Positions 25,029-38,275 of a stretch of DNA of 52,591 nucleotides are shown piece by piece. Numbering within the stretch: position 1 is the stretch's first letter; each line of letters opens with the position of its first letter. Origin of the DNA: Clostridia bacterium (GTDB taxonomy: Bacteria > Bacillota > Clostridia > Oscillospirales > CAG-272); the NCBI GenBank assembly GCA_029007295.1, contig JAQXHN010000031.1:1-52591 (forward strand). Reading direction: 5' to 3'. The notes beneath the pieces were generated by a model. That model was not told the origin of the DNA and did no database searches. It saw only the letters and a program-made list of their open reading frames with translations. The position numbers and the translations under genes were made by a program.

Positions 25029-27451
25029 ACCTTTAATAATCCCCAAACCTTGTTTGCATATTCGGAAATACTGCGGTCTGCAGAAAAAATTCCTGCCTTT
25101 GCAATATTATTAAGCGATTTTTTTTGCCACTTCAAGGTATCTCTGTAATCGTTTAACATATTGTGATGAATTTTATAATATGAATCGAAATCCGCCAAAC
25201 ACATATACGGGTCCGAAATATTTCCTCCTGAAATCAGGTAATCTGCTATTTTTACGAAACCGACGTCATTAAATCCGCTTGCAAGAAAATCTATGGCATT
25301 TTTTAATTTATAACACTTGTTATAGTATAAAATTGAGTTATAGCCTTGTCTCCACAGCTCTTCAGCCTCTTTTGCCGTATGGCCGAAAATATATATATTA
25401 TCTTCCCCGACTTCGTTTTTTATCTCAACATTAGCACCGTCGAGAGTTCCTATGGTAACTCCGCCGTTAATCATTTGTTTCATATTTCCGGTACCGCTTG
25501 CTTCTTTTCCCGCAAGAGATATCTGCTCGCTTATTTCACAGCACGGGATCAGCTTTTCCGCAACGCTTACATTATAGTTTTCCACAAAAACCACATTCAG
25601 CTGTTCTTTTATTATAGGATGTTTGTTTATTTCATTTTCAATTGCCACAATCAGCTTGATTAACTGTTTAGCCATATAGTAATTAGGCGGCGCTTTTGCC
25701 GCAAATATATATGTTTGCGGCACTATATCCATATTAGGAGTATTAAGCAAATCAACATAAGTTGAAATAATGTTAAGAATATTCAACAGCTGTCTTTTAT
25801 ATTCGTGCATGCGTTTTACTTGAATGTCAAAAACAGTATTTGGGTCTAAAATCTGTCCGGTTTTTGATTTAAGCCAATTACTGAATTCCGTTTTGTTGTT
25901 GTATTTTATGTCGGCAAGCTTTAAAAGTACGCTTTTATCGTTTTCATAATTTTTAAATTCGGTTAATTTAGATGCGTCGGTTCTGTATGAGTTACCTATT
26001 ACGAGATCAAGAAGCTCGGACAGTCTCGGATTAGAAAAGCAAAGCCATCTTCTGTACGCTATACCGTTCGTTATATTTATAAATTTTTCGGGAGTGTATT
26101 TATAATAATCGTAAAATAAATTTTTTTTGAGAATTTCTGTATGAAGCTCGGAGACGCCGTTTATTTTGCATGAGGAGGATACGCACAGTTGCGCCATTCT
26201 GATACTGCCGGAATTAATAATTGACATCCGTGATATTTTTTCCCAGTCTCCGGGGTATGAAGCCCATAAATTCTTACATAATCTGCGGTTTATCTCGCTG
26301 ACTATCGTATAAAGTCTCGGAAGGCGAATTTTAAAAATATCCTCGCTCCAGCACTCAAGCGCCTCCGACATTACGGTATGATTGGTATAGGATACCGTTT
26401 TTGAAACTATGCGCCATGCGTCTTCCCATGTATATCCGTAATTATCAATCAACACTCTCATCATTTCGGGAATAATCAACGCAGGGTGCGTGTCGTTAAT
26501 ATGAATTGCGACCTTATCCGCAAAATTTTCAAGAGAACCGTATACCTTCAAATGATCAAAAATAATACTTTGCAGCGAGGCGCTCACCAAAAAATACTGC
26601 TGGGTTAATCTTAACAGCTTTCCCTCGGTATGATTATCCGACGGGTACAGAACCTTTGAAATAATTTCAGAATTTCCTTTTTCCTCCAAAGCCCTGACAT
26701 ACTGTCCCTGAGAAACCAGACTCATATTAAAATCCCGCTTGCTGACCGCTTTCCAAAGCCTGATGGAATTTACGCATTCGGTATTGTAGCCGGAGACCGT
26801 ATAATCATAAGGAACAGCCTCTACCTCCTCGCAGTCCTCGTATACGATATCGCATTTTCCGTCCTCTCTCCAGAACTCCTTTACCTTTCCCCCAAAACGA
26901 ACCGTATATGCTCTGTCCGTTCTTGCCGTTAGCCAAACTCCGCCGTACGTCATCCATTCGTCCGGCAACTCAGCCTGCTCGCCCAAGACTATTTTTTGTT
27001 TAAAAAGTCCGTATTCATACAAAATCGAGAAACCGGTTGCGGGATAATTGCCGCTTGAAAGCGCATCCATATAGCAAGCGCCGAGTCTTCCCAAGCCTCC
27101 GTTTCCGAGAGCGGCGTCCGGCTCAAATTCATATAAATCTTCAAGCTTAATCCCTTTTTCGGTCAAAATTTCTTTTACCGTATCCTCAATTCCGAGATTG
27201 CAGATATTATTTTTCAGAGATTTCCCAATTAGAAATTCCATACACAGATAATAAACTCTTTTAGCCCGCTTTTTCTTAACTGCACGGTTAAAATTACTTC
27301 TTCTTTCGTTCAGTATATCTTTAATTGACAAAATTAAGGACATATATATTTCTTCTTTTGACGCTTCTTCAAAATCCGAAATACCGAAGTATCTTATAAG
27401 CTTTTGCGAAACGGCGTTTTCTATACTGTTTTTTGTAATCTCATTAGACAT
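25025..27451 (-). CDS. glgP: Glycogen/maltodextrin phosphorylase
   Basis: Releases glucose 1-phosphate from glycogen or maltodextrin ends. The 808-residue protein has the family start MEFLIGKSLKNN, GNGGLGRLGACYMDAL, the VQVKRMHEYKRQ-like IQVKRMHEYKRQLLN, and EASGTGNMK with the lysine that carries pyridoxal phosphate. Length is normal. It overlaps glgA by 8 bases and the GH13 gene by 4, so the three are translationally coupled. Confidence 0.96.
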   Translation of the reverse strand: MSNEITKNSIENAVSQKLIRYFGISDFEEASKEEIYMSLILSIKDILNERRSNFNRAVKKKRAKRVYYLCMEFLIGKSLKNNICNLGIEDTVKEILTEKGIKLEDLYEFEPDAALGNGGLGRLGACYMDALSSGNYPATGFSILYEYGLFKQKIVLGEQAELPDEWMTYGGVWLTARTDRAYTVRFGGKVKEFWREDGKCDIVYEDCEEVEAVPYDYTVSGYNTECVNSIRLWKAVSKRDFNMSLVSQGQYVRALEEKGNSEIISKVLYPSDNHTEGKLLRLTQQYFLVSASLQSIIFDHLKVYGSLENFADKVAIHINDTHPALIIPEMMRVLIDNYGYTWEDAWRIVSKTVSYTNHTVMSEALECWSEDIFKIRLPRLYTIVSEINRRLCKNLWASYPGDWEKISRMSIINSGSIRMAQLCVSSSCKINGVSELHTEILKKNLFYDYYKYTPEKFINITNGIAYRRWLCFSNPRLSELLDLVIGNSYRTDASKLTEFKNYENDKSVLLKLADIKYNNKTEFSNWLKSKTGQILDPNTVFDIQVKRMHEYKRQLLNILNIISTYVDLLNTPNMDIVPQTYIFAAKAPPNYYMAKQLIKLIVAIENEINKHPIIKEQLNVVFVENYNVSVAEKLIPCCEISEQISLAGKEASGTGNMKQMINGGVTIGTLDGANVEIKNEVGEDNIYIFGHTAKEAEELWRQGYNSILYYNKCYKLKNAIDFLASGFNDVGFVKIADYLISGGNISDPYMCLADFDSYYKIHHNMLNDYRDTLKWQKKSLNNIAKAGIFSADRSISEYANKVWGLLKV

Positions 27452-28823
27452 ACATCATTTCCTTATATAATTTTAAATATTCTTCGGCGGATTTATATAC
27501 GGAAAAATCCGCCTCTTCCGCATTTCTCCTTAAAGGATAAAATTGCTGTTTATCGTTGTAAATACCTATAGCTCTCCATATAGCGCCCAGCATATCATGC
27601 GCATTATATGTGGCAAAGGTTATCCCGTTGCCCTCGTTTGTACAGGGATTATAAGGCTTAATCGTATCGTATAATCCTCCCGTTTCCCGGACTATAGGAA
27701 TTGTACCGTTTATACTCGCTATCATCTGAGCTATTCCGCAGGGCTCGCTTTTTGACGGCATTAAAAAAAAATCACTGCCGCGATAAATTTCTTTTGAAGC
27801 TTCGCTGTCAAAGCCTATTTTTACACACATTTTATTACAGTATCTTTTTTGTATATCCGTCATGGCTCTCTCATAGGCAAAATCTCCTTTTCCGAGTAAA
27901 ATTAACTGAATATCAGCCTTCATAATTTCGTCAATAACCCTGATAACGAGATCTATACCCTTATGTGAGACAAGTCGTGTCACCATAGAAAAAATCGGAA
28001 TATTCGAGTCAACCGGTAAATTGCATAATTTTTGAAGACGCTCCTTTACCTCTTCCTTTTTATCAATTATTTTATACTTTTCAACATCTATTCCGTTTAC
28101 AATTCCCTTAAGCTTTACAGAATTGTCTCTTATCACCGAATCAAGAGAATGAGCGTAATATTCTGTTTGTATTTCCTTAGCATATCTCTTTGAAACGGTA
28201 GTCAGTCTGTCACAGGAGCAAATTGCACCTTTTGTAAGGTTTATATCTCCGTTAAACCTAACGACTCCTTCAAAAGCCTCGTTTAAGCCCAATATATCGC
28301 TGTATATATCCATTGAATATCTTCCCTGATATTCAATATTGTGAATAGTATATACCGTTTTAGCATTCGGCAGAATATTAAAGCATCGCTGATAAATTAC
28401 GGATAAAGCGCTTTGCCAGTCGTTTGCATGAACAATATCGGGCATCCATTTAACAAAATAAGGTAATTCAAGAGCAGCTTTTGAAAAATAAGCATATCTT
28501 TCGGCGTCGTCAAAATCGCCGTACATCATATTTCTCTTAAAGTAATACTCGTTGTCAAGAAAATAGTATTTCACATTACCTTCTTCATATTCGAAAACGC
28601 CGCAATACTGATGTCTCCATGAAAGCGACGTATAATAGAATCCGCAATATTTCATTTTTTCACGGTATTCCCTTGAAACGGAAGAATACAAAGGCATAAC
28701 GCACCTAACATCTGATTCTACGTCAATTTTTGCAAGCGCCTTTGTGAGAGAAGAGACAACTTCTCCAAGTCCTCCGCAATAAGCAAACGGATAAACCTCC
28801 GAAGATATGAAAAGAATATTCAT
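27444..28823 (-). CDS. glgA: Glycogen synthase (ADP-glucose dependent)
   Basis: GT5 glucosyltransferase that elongates glycogen from ADP-glucose. The 459-residue protein starts MNILFISSEVYPFAYCGGLGEVVSSL, the ADP-binding GGLG loop, and has VHANDWQSAL, IHNIEYQG, GIDVEKY and the C-terminal PSKSEPCGIAQMIA with the second active-site Glu. It starts immediately after the glgC stop. Confidence 0.96.
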   Translation of the reverse strand: MNILFISSEVYPFAYCGGLGEVVSSLTKALAKIDVESDVRCVMPLYSSVSREYREKMKYCGFYYTSLSWRHQYCGVFEYEEGNVKYYFLDNEYYFKRNMMYGDFDDAERYAYFSKAALELPYFVKWMPDIVHANDWQSALSVIYQRCFNILPNAKTVYTIHNIEYQGRYSMDIYSDILGLNEAFEGVVRFNGDINLTKGAICSCDRLTTVSKRYAKEIQTEYYAHSLDSVIRDNSVKLKGIVNGIDVEKYKIIDKKEEVKERLQKLCNLPVDSNIPIFSMVTRLVSHKGIDLVIRVIDEIMKADIQLILLGKGDFAYERAMTDIQKRYCNKMCVKIGFDSEASKEIYRGSDFFLMPSKSEPCGIAQMIASINGTIPIVRETGGLYDTIKPYNPCTNEGNGITFATYNAHDMLGAIWRAIGIYNDKQQFYPLRRNAEEADFSVYKSAEEYLKLYKEMMYV

Positions 28824-29996
28824 TTAGACTATGTTTCTCCTCAGATTTTCGTTCGCACTCAATACAAGATCAGACGCTATTACCGTTAATTCAACGTTTT
28901 CTCCTATCGGCTCTCCTATTGCAACCTTGTTTCCGATTCTTGTTTTTCTGTCGATTATCGAATAGTTCACCATTGCGTTTTTCTCAATTACAACGTCGTC
29001 AAGTATCACCGAATCACGAATCACCGAATTCGGAGCAACATACACATTTTCAAATAATACCGAATTTTCCACTGTGCCGTATATTTCACATCCCTGTCCG
29101 ATTACGGAATTTGATACATTGGCGCTTTTTGCAATAAACTGCGGAGGAGTCGGATTTGTTCTTGAAAATATTTTCCATTCGGAATCGAAGAGATTCAGTT
29201 TCGGATTATCACCCAGAATATCCATATTTGCTTCCCAAAGGCTTGATATCGTACCTACATCCTTCCAATATCCGGAAAATCTGTAGGCGTATATATTTCC
29301 GTTATTACGGAGCATAAGAGGTATAATGTTTTTTCCGAAATCGTTTGATGAGCTTTTATTTTTCTCATCGTCGTTTAGATATTTTATCAGCTTATCGGTA
29401 TTGAAAATATATACGCCCATAGAAGCTTTGTTGTTCTTTGGAAATTCCGGTTTTTCTTCAAAACCGATTATTTTTCCGTTACCGTCACATTCCGTTATTC
29501 CGAATCTTTGTGCGTCCTCATACGGCACTTCAATTACTCCTATAGTACAGTCTGCGCCTTTTTGCTTATGAAATTCAAGCATTTTCGAATAGTCCATTTT
29601 ATATATATGGTCACCCGACAATATCAGCACATATTCCGGCGAATAACGCTCAATAAAATTAATATTCTGATAAATCGCATTTGCCGTTCCTTTATACCAA
29701 TCCGAAGTTTTTCTTTTAATGTAAGGAGGTAACAAGGTTATTCCTCCGTTATTTCTGTCAAGGTCCCAGGGCTTTCCGTTTCCTATATATTCATTTAAAA
29801 CAAGCGGCTGATATTGAGTTAATACTCCTACTGTATCAATTCCGGAATTTGTACAGTTTGAGAGTGTAAAATCAATAATTCTGTATTTTCCTCCGTAAGG
29901 AATTGCAGGCTTTGCAATATTTTCCGTTAACGAATAAAGCCGCGAACCTGTTCCTCCAGCCAAAAGCATTGCAATACATTCTTTTCTGTTAGTCAT
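28824..29996 (-). CDS. glgC: Glucose-1-phosphate adenylyltransferase
   Basis: Makes ADP-glucose and is the usual control point of glycogen synthesis. The 390-residue protein starts [20 protein letters not shown] with the nucleotide loop, followed by [45 protein letters not shown] and a C-terminal left-handed beta-helix with hexapeptide repeats. ATG at 29996 has GGAAAGG upstream; a longer reading from 30029 would overlap glgB. No glgD paralogue is present here, so a homotetramer is likely. Confidence 0.96.
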   Translation of the reverse strand: MTNRKECIAMLLAGGTGSRLYSLTENIAKPAIPYGGKYRIIDFTLSNCTNSGIDTVGVLTQYQPLVLNEYIGNGKPWDLDRNNGGITLLPPYIKRKTSDWYKGTANAIYQNINFIERYSPEYVLILSGDHIYKMDYSKMLEFHKQKGADCTIGVIEVPYEDAQRFGITECDGNGKIIGFEEKPEFPKNNKASMGVYIFNTDKLIKYLNDDEKNKSSSNDFGKNIIPLMLRNNGNIYAYRFSGYWKDVGTISSLWEANMDILGDNPKLNLFDSEWKIFSRTNPTPPQFIAKSANVSNSVIGQGCEIYGTVENSVLFENVYVAPNSVIRDSVILDDVVIEKNAMVNYSIIDRKTRIGNKVAIGEPIGENVELTVIASDLVLSANENLRRNIV

Positions 29997-31884
29997 TGTA
30001 TTCCTTTCCGTTGTTGGTTTTTTCTTCAATAATTACTCCCGTAAGCCCGGGTAAATCTATAGTATATTTTCCGTTATTATTTTTCATTTTTAAATCACCG
30101 CCGTTACTGTCAAAAATAACCTTACACTCTTCGCTTTCGGTTTCAATTAAAAAATCCGGACGGTCGGTATCAGAAAAGTTAACCACACAGATAAGAGAGT
30201 CTTTGTTTAGATTTCTTCTTTTGTAAATAACCGTATTATAATCACAAAGATTTGGATTAATCCATTCAAAACCGTAAGGAATATGGTCGCACTCCCAAAG
30301 CTCGCTTCTTCCAAGATATAAACGGTTTAATTCTTTCATAAAATTTGAAAAATCCGAGTGCGCTTTATAGTCCTTAATAAACCATTCAAGCTGATTTTTC
30401 CAGTCCCACTCCCTGAACTGTGCAAATTCCTGTCCCATAAACAACAGCTTCTTTCCCGGATAGGTCATAAAAAACACCATAAAAGCGCGGTAGGTTTTAA
30501 ATTTATTGTTATAATCGCCGAAGCACTTGTCAATCATGGATTTTTTACCGTGAACCACCTCGTCATGGGAAATAGGCAAAATGAAGTTTTCACTGTAAGT
30601 GTACATTATGGGAAAGGTCAAAGAATTGTGGTTATATTTCCTAAAAAACGGGTCAAGGGAAATATACCGAAAAGAATCGTTTGCAAAGCCCATATTCCAT
30701 TTGTAATTGAAGCCGAGTCCCCCCTCGTGCGTCGGGTGCGTTACCAACGGATAAGCTGTAGACTCTTCGGCAATCATCAGAACGTCGGGAAAGCGCTCAA
30801 AAACTGCCTTGTTAAGCTTGCGAAAAAATGCAACCGATTCAAGATTTATATTATCGCCGTTTACATTTCTTATCCATTCTCCGTCCTTTTTATCATAATC
30901 TAAATACAGCATGCTCGCCACAGCGTCAACTCTTAACCCGTCAATATGATATTCATCTAACCAATATATTGCGTTAGAAATAAGAAAGGACTGTACCTCA
31001 CAACGCCCGACGTCAAAACAATGCGTTCCCCACCCCTTTTGTTCAACTCTGTCGTCGCCCTGATATTCATATAGTCTTTTCCCGTCAAAATTACAAAGGC
31101 CGTGACTGTCAGTAGGAAAATGGGCGGGAACCCAGTCAAGTATTACACCGATCCCGTTTTTATGCATATAGTCAACAAAATACATGAAATCCTCGGGAGT
31201 GCCGTATCTTGATGTAGGAGCAAAATATCCGCATATCTGATATCCCCAGGAGCCGTCGTAGGGATGCTCGCATATAGGCATTAATTCTATGTGAGTATAC
31301 CCCATTTCCTTAACATATGCGCATAGTAATTTAGCATTCTCCCGATATGAAATATATGCGTCTGACTCAGTATTTGTTCTGCCGTCTCTTGTTCTCCAGG
31401 AAGCCGCATTTACTTCGTATATATTCAGCGGAGCGGGATAAAAAGGCTTATCGGTATTTGAGAAAATATTTTTTCGGTAAGCTAACCAGGATTCGTCATT
31501 CCATTTATACTTATTCAGAATATGAATATAAGACGCTGTATTTCTTCCGAATTCACCGTAGACTGCGTACGGATCAAATTTATAATATGCTCCATTTTCC
31601 CCTGTGATATAATATTTATAGCATTGCCCGTCAAGATTTTTATCCGTTTTTAAATAAAGCTCCCAAATACCGTTATCGGTAATTTTATTCATTCGGCAAC
31701 TAATATCCCAATCATTAAAATCACCGCAAACAGATACCGAATAGGCATTCGGCGCCCAAACACGAAAAACGTATTTAAACTCTTTATCGCAAATTTCTAA
31801 ATGTACTCCCAGGTATTCATAAGCTTTAAAATTTGTTCCCTGGTGAAAATAATATGCTGCATAATTGTTTTTGTTATCTGTCAT
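29989..31884 (-). CDS. glgB: 1,4-alpha-glucan branching enzyme
   Basis: GH13 enzyme that forms alpha-1,6 branches. The 631-residue protein has a CBM48 domain ([20 protein letters not shown], about residues 33-52), then a catalytic barrel with [37 protein letters not shown] (nucleophile Asp), IAEESTAYP (acid/base Glu) and [15 protein letters not shown] at 31884 with GGAGAG upstream fits the family start; the upstream in-frame extension is AT-rich and not conserved-looking. First gene of glgBCAP-amylase. A TATAAT box lies at 31926-31921 but its -35 is poor, so control by an activator is possible. Confidence 0.95.
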   Translation of the reverse strand: MTDNKNNYAAYYFHQGTNFKAYEYLGVHLEICDKEFKYVFRVWAPNAYSVSVCGDFNDWDISCRMNKITDNGIWELYLKTDKNLDGQCYKYYITGENGAYYKFDPYAVYGEFGRNTASYIHILNKYKWNDESWLAYRKNIFSNTDKPFYPAPLNIYEVNAASWRTRDGRTNTESDAYISYRENAKLLCAYVKEMGYTHIELMPICEHPYDGSWGYQICGYFAPTSRYGTPEDFMYFVDYMHKNGIGVILDWVPAHFPTDSHGLCNFDGKRLYEYQGDDRVEQKGWGTHCFDVGRCEVQSFLISNAIYWLDEYHIDGLRVDAVASMLYLDYDKKDGEWIRNVNGDNINLESVAFFRKLNKAVFERFPDVLMIAEESTAYPLVTHPTHEGGLGFNYKWNMGFANDSFRYISLDPFFRKYNHNSLTFPIMYTYSENFILPISHDEVVHGKKSMIDKCFGDYNNKFKTYRAFMVFFMTYPGKKLLFMGQEFAQFREWDWKNQLEWFIKDYKAHSDFSNFMKELNRLYLGRSELWECDHIPYGFEWINPNLCDYNTVIYKRRNLNKDSLICVVNFSDTDRPDFLIETESEECKVIFDSNGGDLKMKNNNGKYTIDLPGLTGVIIEEKTNNGKEYND

Positions 31885-31963
31885 TGCTCTCTCCGTTATT
31901 ATTATTGACACATTTTTCATATTATATAATAAATAAAAAAATAATTTTGTCGGAATAAAAAAC

Positions 31964-31992
31964 TTGCTTTTATTTTGTTTATATGTTATTAT
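31964..31992 (+). promoter_or_regulatory. Promoter of the aldo/keto reductase gene
   Basis: TTGCTT (31964-31969), 17-base spacer, TATTAT (31987-31992) in the AT-rich divergent gap between glgB and the reductase. Confidence 0.55.
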
Positions 31993-32023
31993 TATTAAAA
32001 ACAATAACGCAGTGAGGTAGTAT

Positions 32024-32962
32024 ATGAATTCAGTCAGAATCGGTCAAAGCAATATCGAAGCGTCACGGATTGCCCTTGGCTGCATGCGTATTAACAATCT
32101 TAATATCGATGAAGCGGAGCATTTGATTAAAAGCGCTTTAGAGCTTGGAATTAACTTTTTCGACCACGCCGATATATATGCTTACGGATATTCCGAGGAG
32201 CTTTTCGGCAGGGTTATAAAAAACAATCCCTTGTTAAGAGAAAAAATGTTCATTCAATCTAAATGCGGTATTATTCGCCGCAGTGACGTTTCAAGCAACA
32301 TAGCGTTTGATTTTTCGGAAAAACATATAATAGAGGCTGTAGACGGTTCGCTTTCACGTTTAAATACCGAATATCTTGACGTTCTGCTTCTTCACCGCCC
32401 GGACGCCTTGGTTGAACCGGAAGAAGTTGCAAGCGCATTTGAAAAATTGAAGTCGCAGGGTAAGGTAAAAAACTTCGGCGTAAGCAATCAAACTCCTATG
32501 CAGATTGAGCTTTTAAAAAAATATGTAAAGGTTCCGCTGATTGCAAATCAGCTGCAGTTAAACGTAGTCGAATGCGGAATGATAAATCAGGGACTTAACA
32601 CCAATATGCGAAATGCTCAGTCATTTATGCATGACGGCTCTATTATGGAATATTCCCGTATTAACAATATGACAATTCAGGCATGGTCTCCCTTACAGGT
32701 AGGCTTATTTGAGGGCACATATATCGATAACCCGGATTACGCCGAATTAAACGATTCGCTGCAAAGCTTGGCAGATAAATATAATGTAACTAAAACTGCA
32801 ATAGCAATTGCATGGATTTTGCGCCATCCCGCTAAATGTCAGGTTATTGTGGGCACTACAAAATACAGTCACCTGCTTGACCTGTGCTCGGCTGACAGCA
32901 TTACGCTTACAAAAGAAGAATGGTACGATTTATATAAAAGCGCAGGTCATCCTCTGCCGTAA
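32024..32962 (+). CDS. Aldo/keto reductase, YdhF-like
   Basis: NADPH-dependent oxidoreductase of the aldo/keto reductase superfamily; substrate unknown. The 312-residue protein has the catalytic tetrad residues in FFDHADIYAYGYSEELFG (Asp, Tyr), IQSKCGI (Lys) and LLLHRPD (His), and the C-terminal cofactor block AWILRHPAKCQVIVGTTK. Overall order resembles Escherichia coli YdhF. GTGAGGT precedes the ATG. It is transcribed alone, divergent from the glycogen operon, and followed by a long hairpin (32975-33017). Confidence 0.9.
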   Translation: MNSVRIGQSNIEASRIALGCMRINNLNIDEAEHLIKSALELGINFFDHADIYAYGYSEELFGRVIKNNPLLREKMFIQSKCGIIRRSDVSSNIAFDFSEKHIIEAVDGSLSRLNTEYLDVLLLHRPDALVEPEEVASAFEKLKSQGKVKNFGVSNQTPMQIELLKKYVKVPLIANQLQLNVVECGMINQGLNTNMRNAQSFMHDGSIMEYSRINNMTIQAWSPLQVGLFEGTYIDNPDYAELNDSLQSLADKYNVTKTAIAIAWILRHPAKCQVIVGTTKYSHLLDLCSADSITLTKEEWYDLYKSAGHPLP

Positions 32963-32974
32963 AATGATATTAAT

Positions 32975-33017
32975 AATACCTAAATTCGGTTTTTCAAAAA
33001 AATCGAATTTAGGTATT
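32975..33017 (+). terminator. Long hairpin after the aldo/keto reductase
   Basis: AATACCTAAATTCG (32975-32988) pairs with CGAATTTAGGTATT (33004-33017), and the stem extends through GTTTTT/AAAAAT to about 20 bp. No T-tract follows on the plus strand; instead the end of the 3' arm forms the start of the next promoter's -35. Confidence 0.6.
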
Positions 33018-33044
33018 GACAAAAGCTATTGATAGTGATATAAT
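33016..33044 (+). promoter_or_regulatory. Sigma-A promoter of tRNA-Gln
   Basis: TTGACA (33016-33021), 17-base spacer, TATAAT (33039-33044): perfect consensus, 20 bases before the tRNA. Its first two bases lie in the stem of the preceding hairpin. Confidence 0.85.
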
Positions 33045-33063
33045 TACTCACGCAATACAGCAA

Positions 33064-33137
33064 TGCCGAATTGTGTAACGGTAGCACGACAGACTCTGAC
33101 TCTGTTTGTTGGGGTTCGAATCCCTATTCGGCAGCCA
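33064..33137 (+). tRNA. tRNA-Gln, anticodon CTG
   Basis: Acceptor arms TGCCGAA and TTCGGCA with discriminator G and encoded CCA. The anticodon loop CTCTGAC, between ACAGA and TCTGT, gives anticodon CTG, which reads CAG. The T-loop is GGTTCGAATCC. It is a single-gene unit with its own promoter and terminator. Confidence 0.95.
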
Positions 33138-33167
33138 AAGCGCTTCTCACGAAGCGCTTTTTCTTTT
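33137..33167 (+). terminator. Intrinsic terminator of tRNA-Gln
   Basis: AAAGCGCTTC and GAAGCGCTTT form a perfect 10-bp stem with TCAC loop followed by TTCTTTT. The stem begins at the last base of the encoded CCA. Confidence 0.9.
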
Positions 33168-33174
33168 AAAAATT

Positions 33175-33208
33175 AACCGGTGCGTAAAACAATGTCGCAC
33201 CGGTTTTT
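33175..33208 (-). terminator. Terminator of uvrB-uvrA, usable from both sides
   Basis: AACCGGTGCG and CGCACCGGTT form a 10-bp stem with an 11-base loop. T-rich sequence follows on both strands (TTAATTTTT on minus, TTTAT on plus). Confidence 0.8.
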
Positions 33209-33215
33209 ATCTGTT

Positions 33216-36068
<2,853 letters not shown>

Positions 36069-36077
36069 CGTTTCCTC

Positions 36078-38063
36078 TTATTTTTGCTTAAATATCTTCA
36101 TTTTCTTTATTTTATCTCTAATTTGTGCGGCTTTTTCAAATTCAAGATTTTTAGCTGCCGTACGCATTTCTTCCTCAAGAGTTTCAATAAGCACAGCTGT
36201 TTTTGCAGGAGAAAGCTTCTCGTCACTGTTTCTCTTATTTGTTTTACCGCGCTTTTTGTCATCCTTTACGGATAAGTCAATTAAACCGTGTACGTCCTTT
36301 ATAATTGTACGGGGAACAATTCCGTGCTTTTCATTGTAGGACTTTTGAATTGTTCTTCTACGGTTTGTTTCCTCTATTGCATTTTTCATCGAACTTGTTT
36401 GAGCTTCTGCATACATTATTACTTTGCCGTTTGCATTTCTTGCGGCTCTGCCTATAGTTTGAATCAGAGCGTTTTCCGAACGGAGTATTCCCTCCTTGTC
36501 GGCGTCAAGTATTGCTACAAGCGATACCTCGGGAATATCGAGCCCCTCGCGCAAAAGATTGATTCCCACAAGCACGTCAAATTCTCCGAGCCTCAGATCG
36601 CGAATTATTTCCGTTCTTTCCATTGTTTCTACATTATGATGTATATAACGCACCTTAATTAGATTCAACTCAAGAAATTCGGTTAAATCCTCTGCCATTC
36701 TTGTTGTCAGAGTTGTTACCAATACTCTTTCATGCCTTTCAACCCTCAAACGGATTTCACCTATTAAGTCATCAATCTGCCCTTCGGCGCTTCTTACTTC
36801 AATTTCCGGGTCAAGAAGTCCCGTAGGTCTTATGATTTGTTCGACTGTTTGTTCCGTTATTTCCTTTTCATAAGGCCCGGGAGTTGCGCTTACGTATATT
36901 GTCTGATTAAGCTTTTCCTTAAACTCGTCGAAAACGAGGGGTCTGTTATCGAAAGCGCTCGGTAAACGGAAGCCGAAATCAACAAGATTCTTCTTTCTTG
37001 CTCTGTCTCCTCCGCTCATGGCTCTCACCTGCGGCAGTGTAACATGAGATTCATCAACAAAAAGAAGAAAGTCCTTCGGAAAATAATCGAGTAATGTATA
37101 CGGCACAGAGCCCGGCTCACGTCTTGATAATACTCTTGAATAATTTTCAATGCCCGAACAATATCCTATCTCATGAAGCATTTCAAGGTCGTATTTTGTT
37201 CTCTCCTCTATTCTCTGCGCCTCTATCAATTTATTTCTGCTTTTAAAATAGGCCACCCTTTCTTCCATCTCGCATTCAATTTCATCAAGCGCCGCTTCCC
37301 TTTTTTCGTCGGAAACGGCATAGTGTGTTGCGGGAAAGATAGGGCAGTATTTAAGTTCGTTTAAAATTTTTCCGGTGACTGTATTAAATTCACATATCCT
37401 GTCAATTTCATCGTCAAAGAATTCAACCCTTACTGCTTTTCCTTCGTAAGATGAGGGATAAATATCAACAACGTCGCCTTTTACCCTGAATTTATTACGT
37501 TGAAAATCAATGTCGTTCCTGTCAAAATTAATAGAAATTAACTGTGCAATCAGTTCGCTCCTATCCATTTTTGCGCCCAATCGAAGCCCGATAATTAATT
37601 TTTGATATTCTCCTGGGTCGCCGAGTGAAAAAATACATGAAACACTCGAAACGATTATTACATCTCGTCTTTCAAAAAGAGAAGATGTTGCGCTGTGTCT
37701 CAGCTTGTCTATTTCTTCGTTTACACTGGAATCCTTTTCAATATAAATATCCTTTCCGGGAATATAAGCTTCAGGCTGATAGTAATCGTAATAGGAGACA
37801 AAGTATTCAACTGCATTGTTTGGAAAAAACTCCCTGAATTCTGTACAAAGCTGCGCAGCAAGAGTTTTATTATGAGCAAGCACAAGAGTAGGTCTGTTAA
37901 CATTAGCTATAATATTTGCCATGGTAAACGTCTTACCGGAGCCCGTAACACCGAGTAAAACCTGATTTTTCAAACCAGCCTCTACTCCTGCGCTCAGCTT
38001 TTCTATGGCTTGCGGCTGGTCGCCCGTGGGCTTAAATTTAGACACTAATTGAAATTTATTCAA
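36078..38063 (-). CDS. uvrB: Excinuclease ABC subunit B
   Basis: DNA-loading helicase-like subunit that receives damaged DNA from UvrA and recruits UvrC. The 661-residue protein has Walker A GVTGSGKT near residue 39, the beta-hairpin [16 protein letters not shown] in [12 protein letters not shown], helicase motifs near [17 protein letters not shown], and a C-terminal UVR motif ([17 protein letters not shown]). The start is TTG at 38063 with GGGGTGA 7 bases upstream. First gene of uvrB-uvrA; its promoter overlaps an exact direct repeat. No LexA box of the Bacillus type (CGAAC...GTTCG) is seen. Confidence 0.98.
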   Translation of the reverse strand: MNKFQLVSKFKPTGDQPQAIEKLSAGVEAGLKNQVLLGVTGSGKTFTMANIIANVNRPTLVLAHNKTLAAQLCTEFREFFPNNAVEYFVSYYDYYQPEAYIPGKDIYIEKDSSVNEEIDKLRHSATSSLFERRDVIIVSSVSCIFSLGDPGEYQKLIIGLRLGAKMDRSELIAQLISINFDRNDIDFQRNKFRVKGDVVDIYPSSYEGKAVRVEFFDDEIDRICEFNTVTGKILNELKYCPIFPATHYAVSDEKREAALDEIECEMEERVAYFKSRNKLIEAQRIEERTKYDLEMLHEIGYCSGIENYSRVLSRREPGSVPYTLLDYFPKDFLLFVDESHVTLPQVRAMSGGDRARKKNLVDFGFRLPSAFDNRPLVFDEFKEKLNQTIYVSATPGPYEKEITEQTVEQIIRPTGLLDPEIEVRSAEGQIDDLIGEIRLRVERHERVLVTTLTTRMAEDLTEFLELNLIKVRYIHHNVETMERTEIIRDLRLGEFDVLVGINLLREGLDIPEVSLVAILDADKEGILRSENALIQTIGRAARNANGKVIMYAEAQTSSMKNAIEETNRRRTIQKSYNEKHGIVPRTIIKDVHGLIDLSVKDDKKRGKTNKRNSDEKLSPAKTAVLIETLEEEMRTAAKNLEFEKAAQIRDKIKKMKIFKQK

Positions 38064-38116
38064 GTATACTCACCCCATACCGTACAACTTTTTTCAAAAA
38101 ATAAATCAATCATAAC

Positions 38117-38145
38117 ATTATATCACATTATTTTACTTATGTAAA
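38117..38145 (-). promoter_or_regulatory. Sigma-A promoter of uvrB-uvrA
   Basis: TTTACA (38145-38140), 17-base spacer, TATAAT (38122-38117), about 55 bases before the uvrB start. Confidence 0.8.
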
Positions 38146-38164
38146 CCCGGTTATCACATTATTT
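38121..38164 (-). repeat. Exact 13-bp direct repeat across the uvrB promoter
   Basis: AAATAATGTGATA on the minus strand occurs at 38164-38152 and again at 38133-38121, with a 31-base period (about three helical turns). One copy abuts the -10 box, the other lies just upstream of the -35. Such spacing suits a protein binding the same DNA face. Confidence 0.55.
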
Positions 38165-38245
38165 CACCGTTTCTTAAGAAAAATAAAGCCTAAGACTTCA
38201 TATGCCTCAAAGGAGATTACTAATTATTTTTATTCAAAAAAAATT

Positions 38246-38271
38246 ACGGTGCAGTCTTAAAACCGCACCGT
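38246..38271 (-). terminator. Intrinsic terminator of the small membrane protein gene
   Basis: ACGGTGC and GCACCGT form a 7-bp stem; on the minus strand it is followed by AATTTTTTTTG. It lies just after the stop at 38276. Confidence 0.75.
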
Positions 38272-38275
38272 TTTC

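Noticed and set aside
30358..30903. 181-codon plus-strand frame opposite glgB
   Set aside because: Shadow of the branching enzyme, which shows all catalytic motifs on the other strand.
31885..32023. Riboswitch in the glgB leader
   Set aside because: The region is AT-rich with no stable conserved-looking fold; only promoter elements are visible.
38064..38165. Search for a LexA/SOS box in front of uvrBA
   Set aside because: No CGAAC-N4-GTTCG-like palindrome was found; only the direct repeat reported separately.
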